Shown piece by piece: positions 1-9,584 of a stretch of 62,337 nt of DNA (position 1 is its first letter; each line of letters begins with the position of its first letter). A program made the translations under genes and the position numbers. The notes under the pieces are model-generated. The model was given only the letters and a program-made list of their open reading frames with translations, had not been told where the DNA came from and did no database searches. The DNA lies in the NCBI GenBank assembly GCA_017305925.1, contig JAFKJW010000057.1, positions 1 through 62,337 on the forward strand, given 5' to 3'. This DNA is from Hyphomicrobiales bacterium. GTDB lineage: Bacteria > Pseudomonadota > Alphaproteobacteria > Rhizobiales > Rhizobiaceae.

Positions 1-378
1 GGATGCTCCGATGCAGATCGGCATCAGGAACACCGACAACTCGATCAGCAGCAGCGAGAGATCGGGGCGTTTTTCTAGATGCGACCCATCAAAGCTGAGA
101 CTTTCCTTGCCTCGCGCTACACATAGGACCAACTGCCGCCAGAGAGGATCGTATTCGATCATTGCGTTCAAGCGCGCTTCCAGCAACGCTGTCACCTCGG
201 CTTCGCTACCTGAGGCCACGGTCGTAGGTGATTGTGCGCGAACGTCGCGGAACGCCTTGAGTAGTCCTTCCGCGATGATTTCCAAATGAACGCTCGAAAC
301 TTCAGGCAACGGCAAACGAAGACCACGAGTCAGTTCGGCAACCTGATCTGGGCGGGGACGGATCGCGGCGGCCCTCAT
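1..378 (-). CDS. Partial protein of restriction locus, possible nuclease
   Basis: Open reading frame running off the window edge; 126 codons are visible from an ATG at 378. The ATG overlaps the stop of the upstream methylase-tail frame as ATGA, typical of translational coupling. I do not recognise a named family. Visible residues 97-106 contain F-D-G-S-H-L-E-K-R-P-D, and such a Glu/Asp-rich stretch could begin a PD-(D/E)XK-type nuclease core, but the rest lies outside the window. Its place directly after an adenine methylase suggests a restriction or accessory subunit; that is inference from context. Base composition is lower in GC than the chromosome to the right, like the rest of the island. 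Confidence 0.6.
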   Translation of the reverse strand, partial: MRAAAIRPRPDQVAELTRGLRLPLPEVSSVHLEIIAEGLLKAFRDVRAQSPTTVASGSEAEVTALLEARLNAMIEYDPLWRQLVLCVARGKESLSFDGSHLEKRPDLSLLLIELSVFLMPICIGAS

Positions 379-617
379 GCGTTTGCCGACCCCTTGAACA
401 GATCGACATGCGACCAGATTATTCGCTGAGCGAGCAATCTCGCTTGTGTCTCACTCCAGTACCGACGCTGCGCGAGCCGTCCAATCAACAGGCCATCATC
501 CCCGTTGCGGAGTATGATTTCTGATGCTGCCGCATCGTCGGCAGCTCGCAACAATCCCTCCCAATCATCCCGACTTACCGAAGCATCGTTACCATCGGGC
601 GTTGTACGAATATCTAT
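375..617 (-). pseudogene. Displaced C-terminal tail of the methylase
   Basis: About 80 codons in the +1 frame relative to the methylase, from the CCCC run near 614-617 to a TGA at 375-377. The reading is polar and helical (for example DDWEGLLRAADDAAAS and ARLLAQRIIW) and looks like genuine protein. The only ATG upstream in this frame (near 736) would require a long out-of-frame overlap with the methylase. Skipping one base at the C run joins the two frames into one protein of about 980 residues. The alternatives are a separate small gene, programmed frameshifting, or a base-call error. Confidence 0.55.
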
Positions 618-3294
618 GCCGTACCAAGGGGAGACGTTTGTTGTAAGCGAACGGGAGATTGAACTCCAGCGTGTCGGACATAACTTGCAGGTCGCGTGAA
701 CCGAGGCCGTAAAGCTCCGCGACCCATCTATCCACATCGTCCCACGCAATCTTCCCTGCCTGTAGGTCATCAAAAAGAGCGGATATTTCATCTTTCTGGG
801 CATAGGTAAGCGTCCTGAAATCAGGCAGAGGAATTCGGTCAAGGGTCGCCTTTTCAATTACCTCGCGCTCAAAACCAAATTCGCCACTAGTTACGAGAGA
901 TATCCAAACAGCTAGCTTGCTGCCCAATATGAGCGCCAAGTAGCGAACAAAGCCTTGTGCCTCGGGAAAGGCGTGAGGACTGTAGCCGTAAAACGTTTCG
1001 TTGAAGACCATGTCTTCTTCTGAAACCGCCACACCGATCCGCCCCGTAAGTGCAGGCGGTGACTTATGGACTATGGCCAGCGGGCCGTCGAATAATTCGG
1101 CTGAACGTGGATCATGAATCCGGTCTTGAGAAAACAGATCGAGATTGGTGGAGTCGATTGCGATTTGTGTGAATGTGGAAGCGGTGATCTCCAGGCGGCC
1201 ATGCAGATAGCTCGCGTCCACGCCGGGTAGACCGTCACCCCGTTTGCGTACGCGACTGCTCTGCCGAAGTTTCTGATAGCCGTTACCGCTGCCGCGGAGA
1301 TGCCCGCGCTCGGTGATGCCGATAGCGTCTAACCAGAAAGCTTCAAGCGTGGGGAACCCATGCGTTCGAATTCGCTCTATAAGTCCGAGATCCGCTTTGG
1401 TTCCTCGAAACAGTATCTTTAGAATTTCCGGCGTTTCTAGAAGCTGTCGCGATGGAACAACCTCAGCATTGAGCGCATCAATGCGCATACTGCCTGATTC
1501 GTTCAGGGTTTCCTCTATCCGTGGACTGATAAGCCGAAAACCAGCGCTGATCCCCGGCGTTCTGTTAGTAGCCAGCAGAATACAAAATGGCGCTGAAATT
1601 TCCGGCCAAACCTTGGTCTGCCGCAATTCTACGCCGTTGATGATAGAGGTGACGTCAAGCGCCTCGAATAGCGCCTGCCGCGCCTCAGCCATGCCATCGC
1701 CCTGTTGAAATAACAGTCGAGCATGAAGAGCAAAGGTGATCTGTCCATCGGGCTTCGCCCATTCCATCGCCCGCCAAACAAAAGGCAGATCAAGCCCTTC
1801 GTTTGGCAATGGCGGTGATATAATTGAAATTTCTCTGACAGCAGCGATCCGCGCTACGGTCTCACGAACGAGATTCCAGTCAGGCAGCCCGGTTCCGCTC
1901 GCCCAAGGAGGATTGCCAATCACTAAGTCATATCGACCGATATGTTCGTCGCCCACCAGCGGCCCGAGGCTTCCAAGTTCAGCGCCTTCGGCTTCGTTGT
2001 CGGCTCGAACGCGATGCAGAACCTTTCCGCGCAAATCCTTAAATCGCAATTTGTCAACCGGGCGCGGATTAGGGTCCAGTTCGATCGATACGAGATACAG
2101 GCCCAGCGCCGCAAAACGCAGTGCGGCCTCGTTAATGTCGAAGCCGACGATCTGATCATACAGAATGGATCGAAGCGAACTCGTATCAGGGCGCTTCCCT
2201 TCTATGCGCCAATGCTCGGCGACCAACTCGCGGAACGCCGTAAGCAGGAACACCCCCGCGCCAGCCGCCGGATCAAGTATTTTGGCATGATGACTTAGGT
2301 CCTGCCGCTCCAACGCCCGAAAAGACGCCCTCACCATGAGGTCGGCGATCGGTCTAGGAGTATAATACCCCCCTTCACGCCGCTGCCGGAGCGGCGCGTG
2401 GCTTCGCAGATAAAGCTCATATGCCTGACTTAGGACGCCGACTGGGATATGCGCAAAATCGAGATTATCCCACTTCTCCTGCCAGCCAAGGAAAAGCTGG
2501 CTGTCCGGAGCACGCCGGAGCACGTCGCCGAGAATGTGATAGGCGCGATCAGGCAGTCTCGCGAAAATGTCATCGGAAAGCGGCAGCAGGTCGCCGTTGA
2601 ACGTCGTATCTAACCACTCAGACGTTTTCTGTGAGACGTCTCGATTGTCAAAAAGGCTTGCTCCTCCCTCATCGCTGGATAGCGCCAAAGGGAGCAGTCC
2701 GCGATCTGCTAGAAAGCGCGTGAAAAGGGCGCGGCCAACAAGGGATATGGCGTCCTCATCCGTGATACCATCGAGCGCGATCAGCTTCGTAATCGACCCC
2801 GTCAGCAGGTTCAGAACAACATTGGAAATCCAGTTGCGCTGACTGATCGCCGCTTCGGGACGAATATTGCCGAGGCGAGCGAAGGCCGCAGCCCGACCGC
2901 CTTGGCCATCACCCCAATCGACACGAGCTTGTACAGGCGATTTGCTGTCGAGCGCGATCCGATAAACATCCAACCGGCCTGGTCCGACAACTCCCAAATA
3001 AGGAGCGTCGCCACGCATTGCGAGCAACCTCCTGATCTTATGCAGATGATCGTCACCCTGGAGGACATCGACATCGACAAGGAAAATCAGAGGCGCACCC
3101 TGCCATTCATAAACCGCACTCACGCAGTCCAGCAGTTTGCTCCCAGCTCGGCGCGCTGTCAGAAGTGTCGCATATGGCAAAAGGTCCGGGCCGTCACTGT
3201 CCAGCAGGCGAAGGCCCTCAGGATCGCCACCAAAGTCGGCGAGGATGGCCACTAGATCAGCCATCGAGCTTGCTCGCGCCTGGGAGAGACGCAC
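589..3294 (-). CDS. Eco57I-like N6-adenine DNA methylase (C-terminus probably frameshifted)
   Basis: Large modification enzyme expected to transfer a methyl group from SAM to adenine N6 in a specific DNA site. The SAM motif DPAAGAGVF is at residues 341-349, preceded by YYTP (310-313), and the catalytic NPPW is at 461-464. The roughly 300-residue N-terminal region and the C-terminal half (probable target recognition) fit type IIG/Eco57I-like enzymes. It lies 24 bp after the HTH regulator on the same strand. The frame stops at 589 just after an expected C-terminal motif (DTLEFNLPFA), while the next frame continues coherently to 375 without a good start codon, pointing to a +1 frameshift near 614-617. 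An alternative start is the ATG at 3264. Whether the protein also cuts DNA cannot be told. Confidence 0.85.
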   Translation of the reverse strand: MRLSQARASSMADLVAILADFGGDPEGLRLLDSDGPDLLPYATLLTARRAGSKLLDCVSAVYEWQGAPLIFLVDVDVLQGDDHLHKIRRLLAMRGDAPYLGVVGPGRLDVYRIALDSKSPVQARVDWGDGQGGRAAAFARLGNIRPEAAISQRNWISNVVLNLLTGSITKLIALDGITDEDAISLVGRALFTRFLADRGLLPLALSSDEGGASLFDNRDVSQKTSEWLDTTFNGDLLPLSDDIFARLPDRAYHILGDVLRRAPDSQLFLGWQEKWDNLDFAHIPVGVLSQAYELYLRSHAPLRQRREGGYYTPRPIADLMVRASFRALERQDLSHHAKILDPAAGAGVFLLTAFRELVAEHWRIEGKRPDTSSLRSILYDQIVGFDINEAALRFAALGLYLVSIELDPNPRPVDKLRFKDLRGKVLHRVRADNEAEGAELGSLGPLVGDEHIGRYDLVIGNPPWASGTGLPDWNLVRETVARIAAVREISIISPPLPNEGLDLPFVWRAMEWAKPDGQITFALHARLLFQQGDGMAEARQALFEALDVTSIINGVELRQTKVWPEISAPFCILLATNRTPGISAGFRLISPRIEETLNESGSMRIDALNAEVVPSRQLLETPEILKILFRGTKADLGLIERIRTHGFPTLEAFWLDAIGITERGHLRGSGNGYQKLRQSSRVRKRGDGLPGVDASYLHGRLEITASTFTQIAIDSTNLDLFSQDRIHDPRSAELFDGPLAIVHKSPPALTGRIGVAVSEEDMVFNETFYGYSPHAFPEAQGFVRYLALILGSKLAVWISLVTSGEFGFEREVIEKATLDRIPLPDFRTLTYAQKDEISALFDDLQAGKIAWDDVDRWVAELYGLGSRDLQVMSDTLEFNLPFAYNKRLPLVRHRYSYNARW

Positions 3295-3318
3295 ATGCGA
3301 TCATGATGCGCCAGACTT

Positions 3319-3609
3319 TCATACGTCCAAATCCAAATTGGTTTGGCGATCTCCGCCAAAATGCCCTCGGCGCGCACCACCACGCGGCTTCTTCGGCGCG
3401 AGTTCGACCTTCGACATGATGCTACGATAGTCGCCCCCCATCTCGCTGATCCCGACAACGAGGACGGCGATGAAAGCTAAGTGCGTGGGAAGTTCGCCAG
3501 TGCGCGCATAGTTCGAGATCGAGTTGGGATTCATCCCGATGAGTTCGGCGAACGCGCGGACGCTCAATCCAGCCTTTCCGAGCTCTTCCAAGAAATCTGC
3601 ATAGAGCAT
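3319..3609 (-). CDS. Small HTH (XRE-like) regulator of the R-M island
   Basis: Predicted protein of 96 residues starting MLYADFLEEL. A helix-turn-helix lies in the first half: SVRAFAELIGMNPNSISNYA resembles the XRE helix pair, with the recognition helix around NPNSISNY. An upstream in-frame ATG at 3648 lies inside an inverted repeat and promoter-like sequence, so I prefer the start at 3609. It is immediately upstream of the methylase and in the same direction, the usual position of a controller protein that times methylase and nuclease expression. The C-terminal third is basic and low in complexity. DNA binding is inferred from the motif; the target is probably its own promoter. Confidence 0.7.
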   Translation of the reverse strand: MLYADFLEELGKAGLSVRAFAELIGMNPNSISNYARTGELPTHLAFIAVLVVGISEMGGDYRSIMSKVELAPKKPRGGARRGHFGGDRQTNLDLDV

Positions 3610-3620
3610 CCCAGCGTCCG

Positions 3621-3665
3621 CTACATAATTTAATGTAGCATACCACATAATTTTATGTAAGTAAA
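3621..3665 (-). promoter_or_regulatory. Promoter with two inverted-repeat operators, R-M island
   Basis: Reading the minus strand, TTTACT (3665-3660) and TATGCT (3642-3637) are separated by exactly 17 bp, a plausible -35/-10 pair. One inverted repeat fills the spacer (ACATAA/TTATGT arms, 3645-3658). A second, CTACAT/ATGTAG (3621-3638), overlaps the -10 box and the expected transcription start. This layout suits autorepression by the HTH protein encoded just downstream. The assignment is by eye only. Confidence 0.5.
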
Positions 3666-3978
3666 GATATCTGTAGTTGCCGAGCGATGGGATACACCCT
3701 CAGGACTTTCGTAAGGGGCCGCGCGGTGTAACGGGACGACCAGCGGTGGAGCGCTCGGCTGAAGGCAGTCGCCTTCGAATAGCTCGAAGCGGTGCCGATC
3801 CTTACCGGCCCGGCCCGCCAAGCGCTGCTATGGCGTGTTATCGGCGGCCATAGCGGAGGCTATGCCGCCTGGTTGGGTATGTGAGAGCCTCACCGTATAG
3901 CCTAATTGACTGGCGAACGGCTATCTAGTTGATAATAAAAGATATAGTTGCTCAATTTGTGCGGCAATCGGCGGTGTT
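3666..3978. other. Intergenic region between island promoter and tRNA-Ser
   Basis: No convincing gene. It holds three copies of the word GCTATG or its complement; one pair forms an imperfect hairpin at about 3842-3870 (GGCGGCCATAGC against GCTATGCCGCC) without a T-run. The 3' end of tRNA-Ser abuts the right edge, which makes this the expected place for an integration junction. No integrase gene is visible in the window. Confidence 0.4.
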
Positions 3979-4068
3979 TGGCGGAGAGAAAGGGATTCGA
4001 ACCCTTGATACGGTTTCCCGTATACACGCGTTCCAGGCGTGCGCCTTCAACCACTCGGCCACCTCTCC
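3979..4068 (-). tRNA. tRNA-Ser(GGA)
   Basis: The minus strand folds as a class II tRNA. The acceptor stem GGAGAGG pairs with the 3' strand ending CTCTCC, followed by discriminator G and an encoded CCA (3981-3979). The anticodon loop CTGGAAC gives anticodon GGA. A variable arm is formed by TATACGG/CCGTATC, and the T-arm contains GGTTCGAATCC. Long variable arm and G73 are serine identity features. Confidence 0.95.
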
Positions 4069-4253
4069 GCATGCGGCCGTCCTGCTGGCAAGGCGGCGCG
4101 GGGCTCATCTAGTCGATCCTGACGCCGATGCCAAGGCTTCCGGGCATCGAATTCGCGGCTTGCTCCCGGCTCCAGGGCGGAAAGGAGCGGACCGCCGTTG
4201 CCGCGGGCGGCGGGAAGTCCTATCTCTCGGGCATCCGAGGATGCCGGCCAGCG

Positions 4254-4583
4254 ATGATCCGATTCCTTTTCAGGCTGCTCTCCACCGTGGCGCTCGCGGC
4301 CGCCGTGGTGATGGCCGTGCTCGACGCCACGCGCACCGTCGCGGCGTCGGCGCCGGTGCTGACGCCGCTTGCCGCGAGCTGGGGCGCTGCATCGCCGGAT
4401 ACCATGGAGGCGGTGCGCCAGTTCGTCGTCGCAAAGGTGCATCCGCTGGCATGGGACCCGATCTTCCTCTGGGTCCTGGCCCTGCCGGGTTTCGTCGTTT
4501 TCGCCGCACTTTCGCTTCTTCTTTATGCCATCGGCCGGAAACCGGCGCGGCGGTCCGGCAAATTCGCCTATGAGGGCGGCTGA
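4254..4583 (+). CDS. Small inner-membrane protein, unknown function
   Basis: 109 residues. The ATG at 4254 is preferred because the hydrophobic N-terminus begins there ([20 protein letters not shown]) and a GAGG lies 14 bp upstream. A second membrane segment sits near residues 72-95 ([21 protein letters not shown]), followed by a basic tail, so a two-pass protein with a periplasmic loop is likely. The family is not recognised. It lies 36 bp before msrA on the same strand and may be co-transcribed with it. Confidence 0.7.
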   Translation: MIRFLFRLLSTVALAAAVVMAVLDATRTVAASAPVLTPLAASWGAASPDTMEAVRQFVVAKVHPLAWDPIFLWVLALPGFVVFAALSLLLYAIGRKPARRSGKFAYEGG

Positions 4584-4619
4584 AGCCCCGCGCCATCAGG
4601 ACAAGGAGACGAGAACGCC

Positions 4620-5285
4620 ATGTTCTTCCTGAGCGATATGCTTAACAAGAAATACACCATGCCGAAACGCGAGGAGGCCCTGCCGGGTCGCGACCGCGCG
4701 ATAGCCACCGCGCGCGAGCACCATGTGTCGAAGCGCCCGCTCAAGGGTCCCTATCCCGAGGGGCTGGAGACGGCGATGTTCGGCCTCGGCTGCTTCTGGG
4801 GCGCGGAGCGCCTGTTCTGGCAGATCGAAGGCGTCTGGGTGACGGCGTCAGGTTATGCGGGAGGCTTCACGCCCAATCCGACCTATCAGGAAACCTGCAC
4901 CGGGCTCACCGGCCATGCCGAGGTGGTGCTCGTGGTGTTCGATCCGAAGATCGTGTCCTATGCGACGCTGCTGAAAATCTTCTGGGAAGCGCATGATCCG
5001 ACCCAGGGCATGCGCCAGGGCAACGATGTCGGCACGACCTACCGCTCGGCCATCTACACCTTCGGCAAGGCCCAGCACGATGCGGCGGTCGCCTCCCGCG
5101 ACGCCTATCAGGCGTCGCTCACGGCCGCCGGACGCGGCAGGATCACCACCGAGATCGCCGAGGCGCCCGAATTCTACTTCGCCGAGGAGGAACACCAGCA
5201 GTATCTGGCGAAGAACCCCTACGGCTATTGCGGCCTGAAGGGGACAGGCGTCGCCTGCGCCGTTCCCGCCTCCGCGGCAGCCTGA
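4620..5285 (+). CDS. msrA: Peptide-methionine (S)-S-oxide reductase MsrA
   Basis: Reduces methionine-S-sulfoxide in proteins and so repairs oxidative damage in the cytoplasm. 221 residues, normal for the longer alphaproteobacterial form. The catalytic GCFWG motif is near residues 57-61, followed by the family pattern ending in SGYAGG and the conserved GHAEVV. The N-terminal extension ([15 protein letters not shown]) is typical of rhizobial MsrA and supports the chosen start. C-terminal Cys residues ([12 protein letters not shown]) could act as resolving cysteines. No thioredoxin partner is adjacent. Confidence 0.95.
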   Translation: MFFLSDMLNKKYTMPKREEALPGRDRAIATAREHHVSKRPLKGPYPEGLETAMFGLGCFWGAERLFWQIEGVWVTASGYAGGFTPNPTYQETCTGLTGHAEVVLVVFDPKIVSYATLLKIFWEAHDPTQGMRQGNDVGTTYRSAIYTFGKAQHDAAVASRDAYQASLTAAGRGRITTEIAEAPEFYFAEEEHQQYLAKNPYGYCGLKGTGVACAVPASAAA

Positions 5286-5445
5286 GGGCTGCGGCTGGAG
5301 CGGCCGCCATGCCCTGAAATTCCGCGTGAATTTTCCGTTCGAGCGTGCAACATTGCGCGCCCAAGCGGGAGCCGAAATCTCCGGCGAAGAGCCGGGTGCC
5401 GTCGTGCCCGGCCGGTGGAAGAACAACCAACAGGGTGTGGATCAC

Positions 5446-6435
<990 letters not shown>

Positions 6436-6458
6436 TCGGGCTGGAATCTGATCGGGAG

Positions 6459-6488
6459 AAGGCCGCCGGCATGCCTGCGGCCTTTTCT
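6459..6488 (+). terminator. Rho-independent terminator after the binding-protein gene
   Basis: Perfect 8-bp arms AAGGCCGC (6459-6466) and GCGGCCTT (6477-6484), a 10-nt loop, and a T-rich tail TTTTCT. It lies 23 bp after the stop. Partial termination here would give excess binding protein over the membrane subunits; the downstream transporter genes may need readthrough or their own promoter. Confidence 0.8.
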
Positions 6489-6511
6489 GTCCGGTAAGTC
6501 GCGCTATGGGT

Positions 6512-6724
6512 CTACCAGTGCGGCGGCCGCGTCACCGGCACGTCCGGCGCGGACTGCTCCTCCAGCGCGAGGAAACGCGCCGTCAGCGCGTCGAGTTTCT
6601 TCTGCAGCCGCTCGATCGTCCGCCACTGTTCGCCGATCTGGCCCGACAGGTCCTCGATCGTCCTGTCCTGCTCGGCAGAGCGGATCTCCAGGGTGGTCAG
6701 GCGGTGGTCGGCTGGCGTCGTCAT
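6512..6724 (-). CDS. slyX: SlyX-family coiled-coil protein
   Basis: 70 residues, the usual SlyX length. The start at 6724 gives MTTPADHRLTTLEIR and has GAGG upstream. Nearly the whole chain is a charged heptad-like helix (EDLSGQIGEQWRTIERLQKK), and it ends with the family's hallmark PPHW (usually PPHY). The function of SlyX is not established. It lies antisense between the binding-protein gene and the ATPase of the nucleoside transporter and splits that operon. Confidence 0.85.
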   Translation of the reverse strand: MTTPADHRLTTLEIRSAEQDRTIEDLSGQIGEQWRTIERLQKKLDALTARFLALEEQSAPDVPVTRPPHW

Positions 6725-6908
6725 GGAAGGACCTCGTTCTGCGGGCGGCCGGCTCGCCGCGTCGGCGAGATCATAGGCCCTCGGCGGGGCGGGCGCCACA
6801 ATGCCGCGCCGCCCGTCGAAGACCGCGAGACGGTGGTCTGCCCGCCGATTGGCAGCCGCAGGACGGCATGCTAGGTCTCTGGCAACCATAAAGGGGTACG
6901 GCGTCGGC

Positions 6909-8441
6909 ATGGCGGAACCCGCTATCGAGCTGGTCGGCATCAGCAAGAGCTTCGGCCCGGTCAGGGCCAATCACGACATCCATCTGAAGGTGTCGCGCGG
7001 CACCATCCACGGGATCGTCGGCGAGAACGGCGCCGGCAAGTCCACGCTGATGTCGATCCTTTACGGCTTCTACCAGGCCGACAGCGGCGAGATCCGCGTC
7101 GGCGGCAAGCCGGTCGTCATCCATTCCCCCAACGACGCGATCGCGCAGGGCATCGGCATGGTCCACCAGCACTTCATGCTGGTGGAGAATTTTACCGTGC
7201 TGGAGAACGTCATGCTGGGCGCCGAGGGCGGCGCGCTTTTGAAGCGGGGCACTGCCGCCGCGCGCGCCGAGCTGAAGCGCATCGAGCGCGAATACGGGCT
7301 TGAGGTCGACGCCGACGCCGTCATCGAGGAGCTGCCTGTGGGCCTCCAGCAGCGGGTGGAGATCCTCAAGGCGCTCTATCGCGGCGCCGACATTCTGATC
7401 CTGGACGAGCCGACGGGCGTGCTGACGCCGTCCGAGGCCGACCATCTCTTCCGCATCCTGGGCAAGCTCAAGGAGGAGGGCAAGACCGTCATCCTGATCA
7501 CCCACAAGCTGCGCGAGATCATGGCGATCACCGATTCCGTCTCGGTGATGCGGCGCGGCGAGATGGTGGCCACGCTGAAGACGAGCGAGACGTCCATGCC
7601 GCAGCTCGCCGAGCTGATGGTGGGCCGCAGCGTGCTGCTGCGCGTCGACAAGGCGTCCGCCAGCCCCGGCAAGGTGCTGCTTTCGGTGCGCGGCCTCACC
7701 GTGAAGGACAGCCGCGGCGTGACCATGGTCGACAACGTCTCCTTCGACGTGCGCGCCGGCGAGATCGTCGGCGTCGCCGGCGTGGCCGGCAACGGCCAGT
7801 CGGAGCTTCTGGAGGCGATCGGCGGCATCCGCAAGGCCATCGCCGGCGAGATCGTCCTCAACGGCGAGACGCTCGACGAGGCGACCCGGCGCGATCCGGC
7901 GGCGCTGCGCCGCAAGGGCCTGGCGCATGTGCCCGAGGATCGCCATCATATGGGGCTCGTCCTGCCCTTCGAGGAGAACGAGAACGCCATACTCGGCTAC
8001 CAGAACGACCCGAAATATCTGAGCGGACCGCTGCTCGATCTCGACGCCATCCGCGCCGATGCGCGCGAAAAGATCCGGAAATACGACATTAGGCCGGACA
8101 ATTGCCGCCTGCGCACGGCCAACTTCTCCGGCGGCAACCAACAGAAGATCGTGCTCTCCCGCGAGATGGAGCAGGATCCGGACGTGCTGATCGTCGGCCA
8201 GCCGACGCGCGGCGTCGATGTCGGCGCGATCGAGTTCATACACCGCAGGCTCGTCGCCATGCGCGACGCCGGCAAGGCGGTGCTGCTCGTCTCGGTCGAG
8301 CTGGACGAGATCCGCTCGCTTTCCGACCGTATCCTCGTGATGTTCGCGGGCCGCATCGTGGGCGAGCGCGGCGCCGGCGCCACGGAACAGGAACTCGGCC
8401 TGCTGATGGCGGGCGTCGAACAGCGGGAAGCCGCCGAATGA
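6909..8441 (+). CDS. Nucleoside ABC transporter ATPase (two fused NBDs)
   Basis: 510 residues with two ABC domains in tandem, as in sugar/nucleoside importers. The first domain has Walker A GENGAGKST near residue 39, Walker B LILDEPTGVLTP, and an unusual signature LPVGLQQRVEI. The second has a degenerate P-loop (GVAGNGQSELL, no Lys) but a canonical signature FSGGNQQKI; its Walker B position reads VLIVGQPTRGVD. Such asymmetry is normal for this family. The start at 6909 gives MAEPAIELVGISKSFG. Its stop overlaps the next permease as ATGA. It should energise uptake by the two permeases downstream. Confidence 0.93.
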   Translation: MAEPAIELVGISKSFGPVRANHDIHLKVSRGTIHGIVGENGAGKSTLMSILYGFYQADSGEIRVGGKPVVIHSPNDAIAQGIGMVHQHFMLVENFTVLENVMLGAEGGALLKRGTAAARAELKRIEREYGLEVDADAVIEELPVGLQQRVEILKALYRGADILILDEPTGVLTPSEADHLFRILGKLKEEGKTVILITHKLREIMAITDSVSVMRRGEMVATLKTSETSMPQLAELMVGRSVLLRVDKASASPGKVLLSVRGLTVKDSRGVTMVDNVSFDVRAGEIVGVAGVAGNGQSELLEAIGGIRKAIAGEIVLNGETLDEATRRDPAALRRKGLAHVPEDRHHMGLVLPFEENENAILGYQNDPKYLSGPLLDLDAIRADAREKIRKYDIRPDNCRLRTANFSGGNQQKIVLSREMEQDPDVLIVGQPTRGVDVGAIEFIHRRLVAMRDAGKAVLLVSVELDEIRSLSDRILVMFAGRIVGERGAGATEQELGLLMAGVEQREAAE

Positions 8442-9571
8442 GCGCACCTTACGTCAAGCTGCCCGCCTGGGCCGATTACGGGCTGCTGCCGCTGATCAAC
8501 GTGGTGGTCGCGCTCCTCATCTCCGGTCTGGTGGTGCTGTTCATCGGCCAGAACCCGCTGGAAGCGGTGCAATATATGGTGGAGGGCGCGCTGGGCAGCG
8601 GCGAGGGCATCGCCTTCACGCTCTACTACGCCACCAACTTCATTTTCACCGGGCTTGCCGTTGCCGTCGCCTTTCATGGCGGCCTGTTCAACATCGGCGG
8701 CGAGGGGCAGGTTTATCTGGGCGGGCTCGGCGTGGCGGCGGCGGCGCTGACGCTCGACCACTACACGCCGTGGTACGTCACGATGCTCTTCGCCGTCGCC
8801 GCCTCCTTCGCTTTCGGCGCGGCCTGGGCGCTGATCCCGGGCTGGCTGCAGGCCCGGCGCGGCAGCCACATCGTGATCACCACGATCATGTTCAATTTCA
8901 TCGCCGCCGCGCTGATGGTCTATCTGCTCGTCAACGTCATCAAGCAGCCGGGCACCATGAGCCCGCAGACGCGGCTCTTCGCCGAGGGCGGCCAGTTGCC
9001 GAAGCTGGGCGCGCTGATGAGCCTCGTCGGCCTGGATATCGGGGCCGCGCCGTTCAACGTGGCGTTCCTGATCGCGCTCGTAGCTTCCTTCCTGGTCTGG
9101 GTGCTGATCTGGCGCACGCGCTTCGGCTACGAGTTGCGCACCATGGGCACCAGCGCCACCGCCGCCGTCTATGCCGGCATCCGCTACGAGCGGATGGTCG
9201 TCGTCACCATGCTCCTGTCCGGCGGGCTGGCGGGCATGATGGCGCTGAACCCGGTGATGGGCGATCTGCAGAAGCTGCAGGTCGGCTTTCCGGCCGGCGC
9301 CGGCTTCGTCGGCATCGCCACCGCGCTGATGGGCCGCTCGCATCCGGCCGGCATCGTCGTCGCATCCATCCTGTTCGGCATCCTCTACCAGGGCGGCGCG
9401 GAGCTCGCCTTCTGGATGCCCGACATCACGCGCGAGATGATCATCCTGATCCAGGGCCTGGTGATCCTCTTCGCGGGCGCGCTGGAGCATATGTTCCGGC
9501 CGGCCCTGACGAGGCTCCTCGGCGCCGGGGGACAGTCGTCCAAGTCGCCCTCGATGACGCAGTCGGCCTGA
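8438..9571 (+). CDS. Nucleoside ABC transporter permease 1
   Basis: 377 residues, hydrophobic throughout, with about 8-10 predicted membrane segments. The family motif appears as FNIGGEGQVYLGGLG, followed by the conserved cytoplasmic loop RTMGTSATAAVYAGI. The start ATG overlaps the ATPase stop (ATGA), so translation is probably coupled. It pairs with the shorter second permease, the arrangement seen in YufP/YufQ-type nucleoside importers. Confidence 0.9.
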   Translation: MSAPYVKLPAWADYGLLPLINVVVALLISGLVVLFIGQNPLEAVQYMVEGALGSGEGIAFTLYYATNFIFTGLAVAVAFHGGLFNIGGEGQVYLGGLGVAAAALTLDHYTPWYVTMLFAVAASFAFGAAWALIPGWLQARRGSHIVITTIMFNFIAAALMVYLLVNVIKQPGTMSPQTRLFAEGGQLPKLGALMSLVGLDIGAAPFNVAFLIALVASFLVWVLIWRTRFGYELRTMGTSATAAVYAGIRYERMVVVTMLLSGGLAGMMALNPVMGDLQKLQVGFPAGAGFVGIATALMGRSHPAGIVVASILFGILYQGGAELAFWMPDITREMIILIQGLVILFAGALEHMFRPALTRLLGAGGQSSKSPSMTQSA

Positions 9572-9584
9572 GGGAGCGCGCGCC

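Noticed and set aside
3842-3870. GCTATG hairpin as a terminator
   Set aside because: Imperfect arms and no T-run on either strand; kept only as a note in the intergenic entry.
3902-4108. Short open frames overlapping tRNA-Ser
   Set aside because: They are translations of the tRNA sequence itself.
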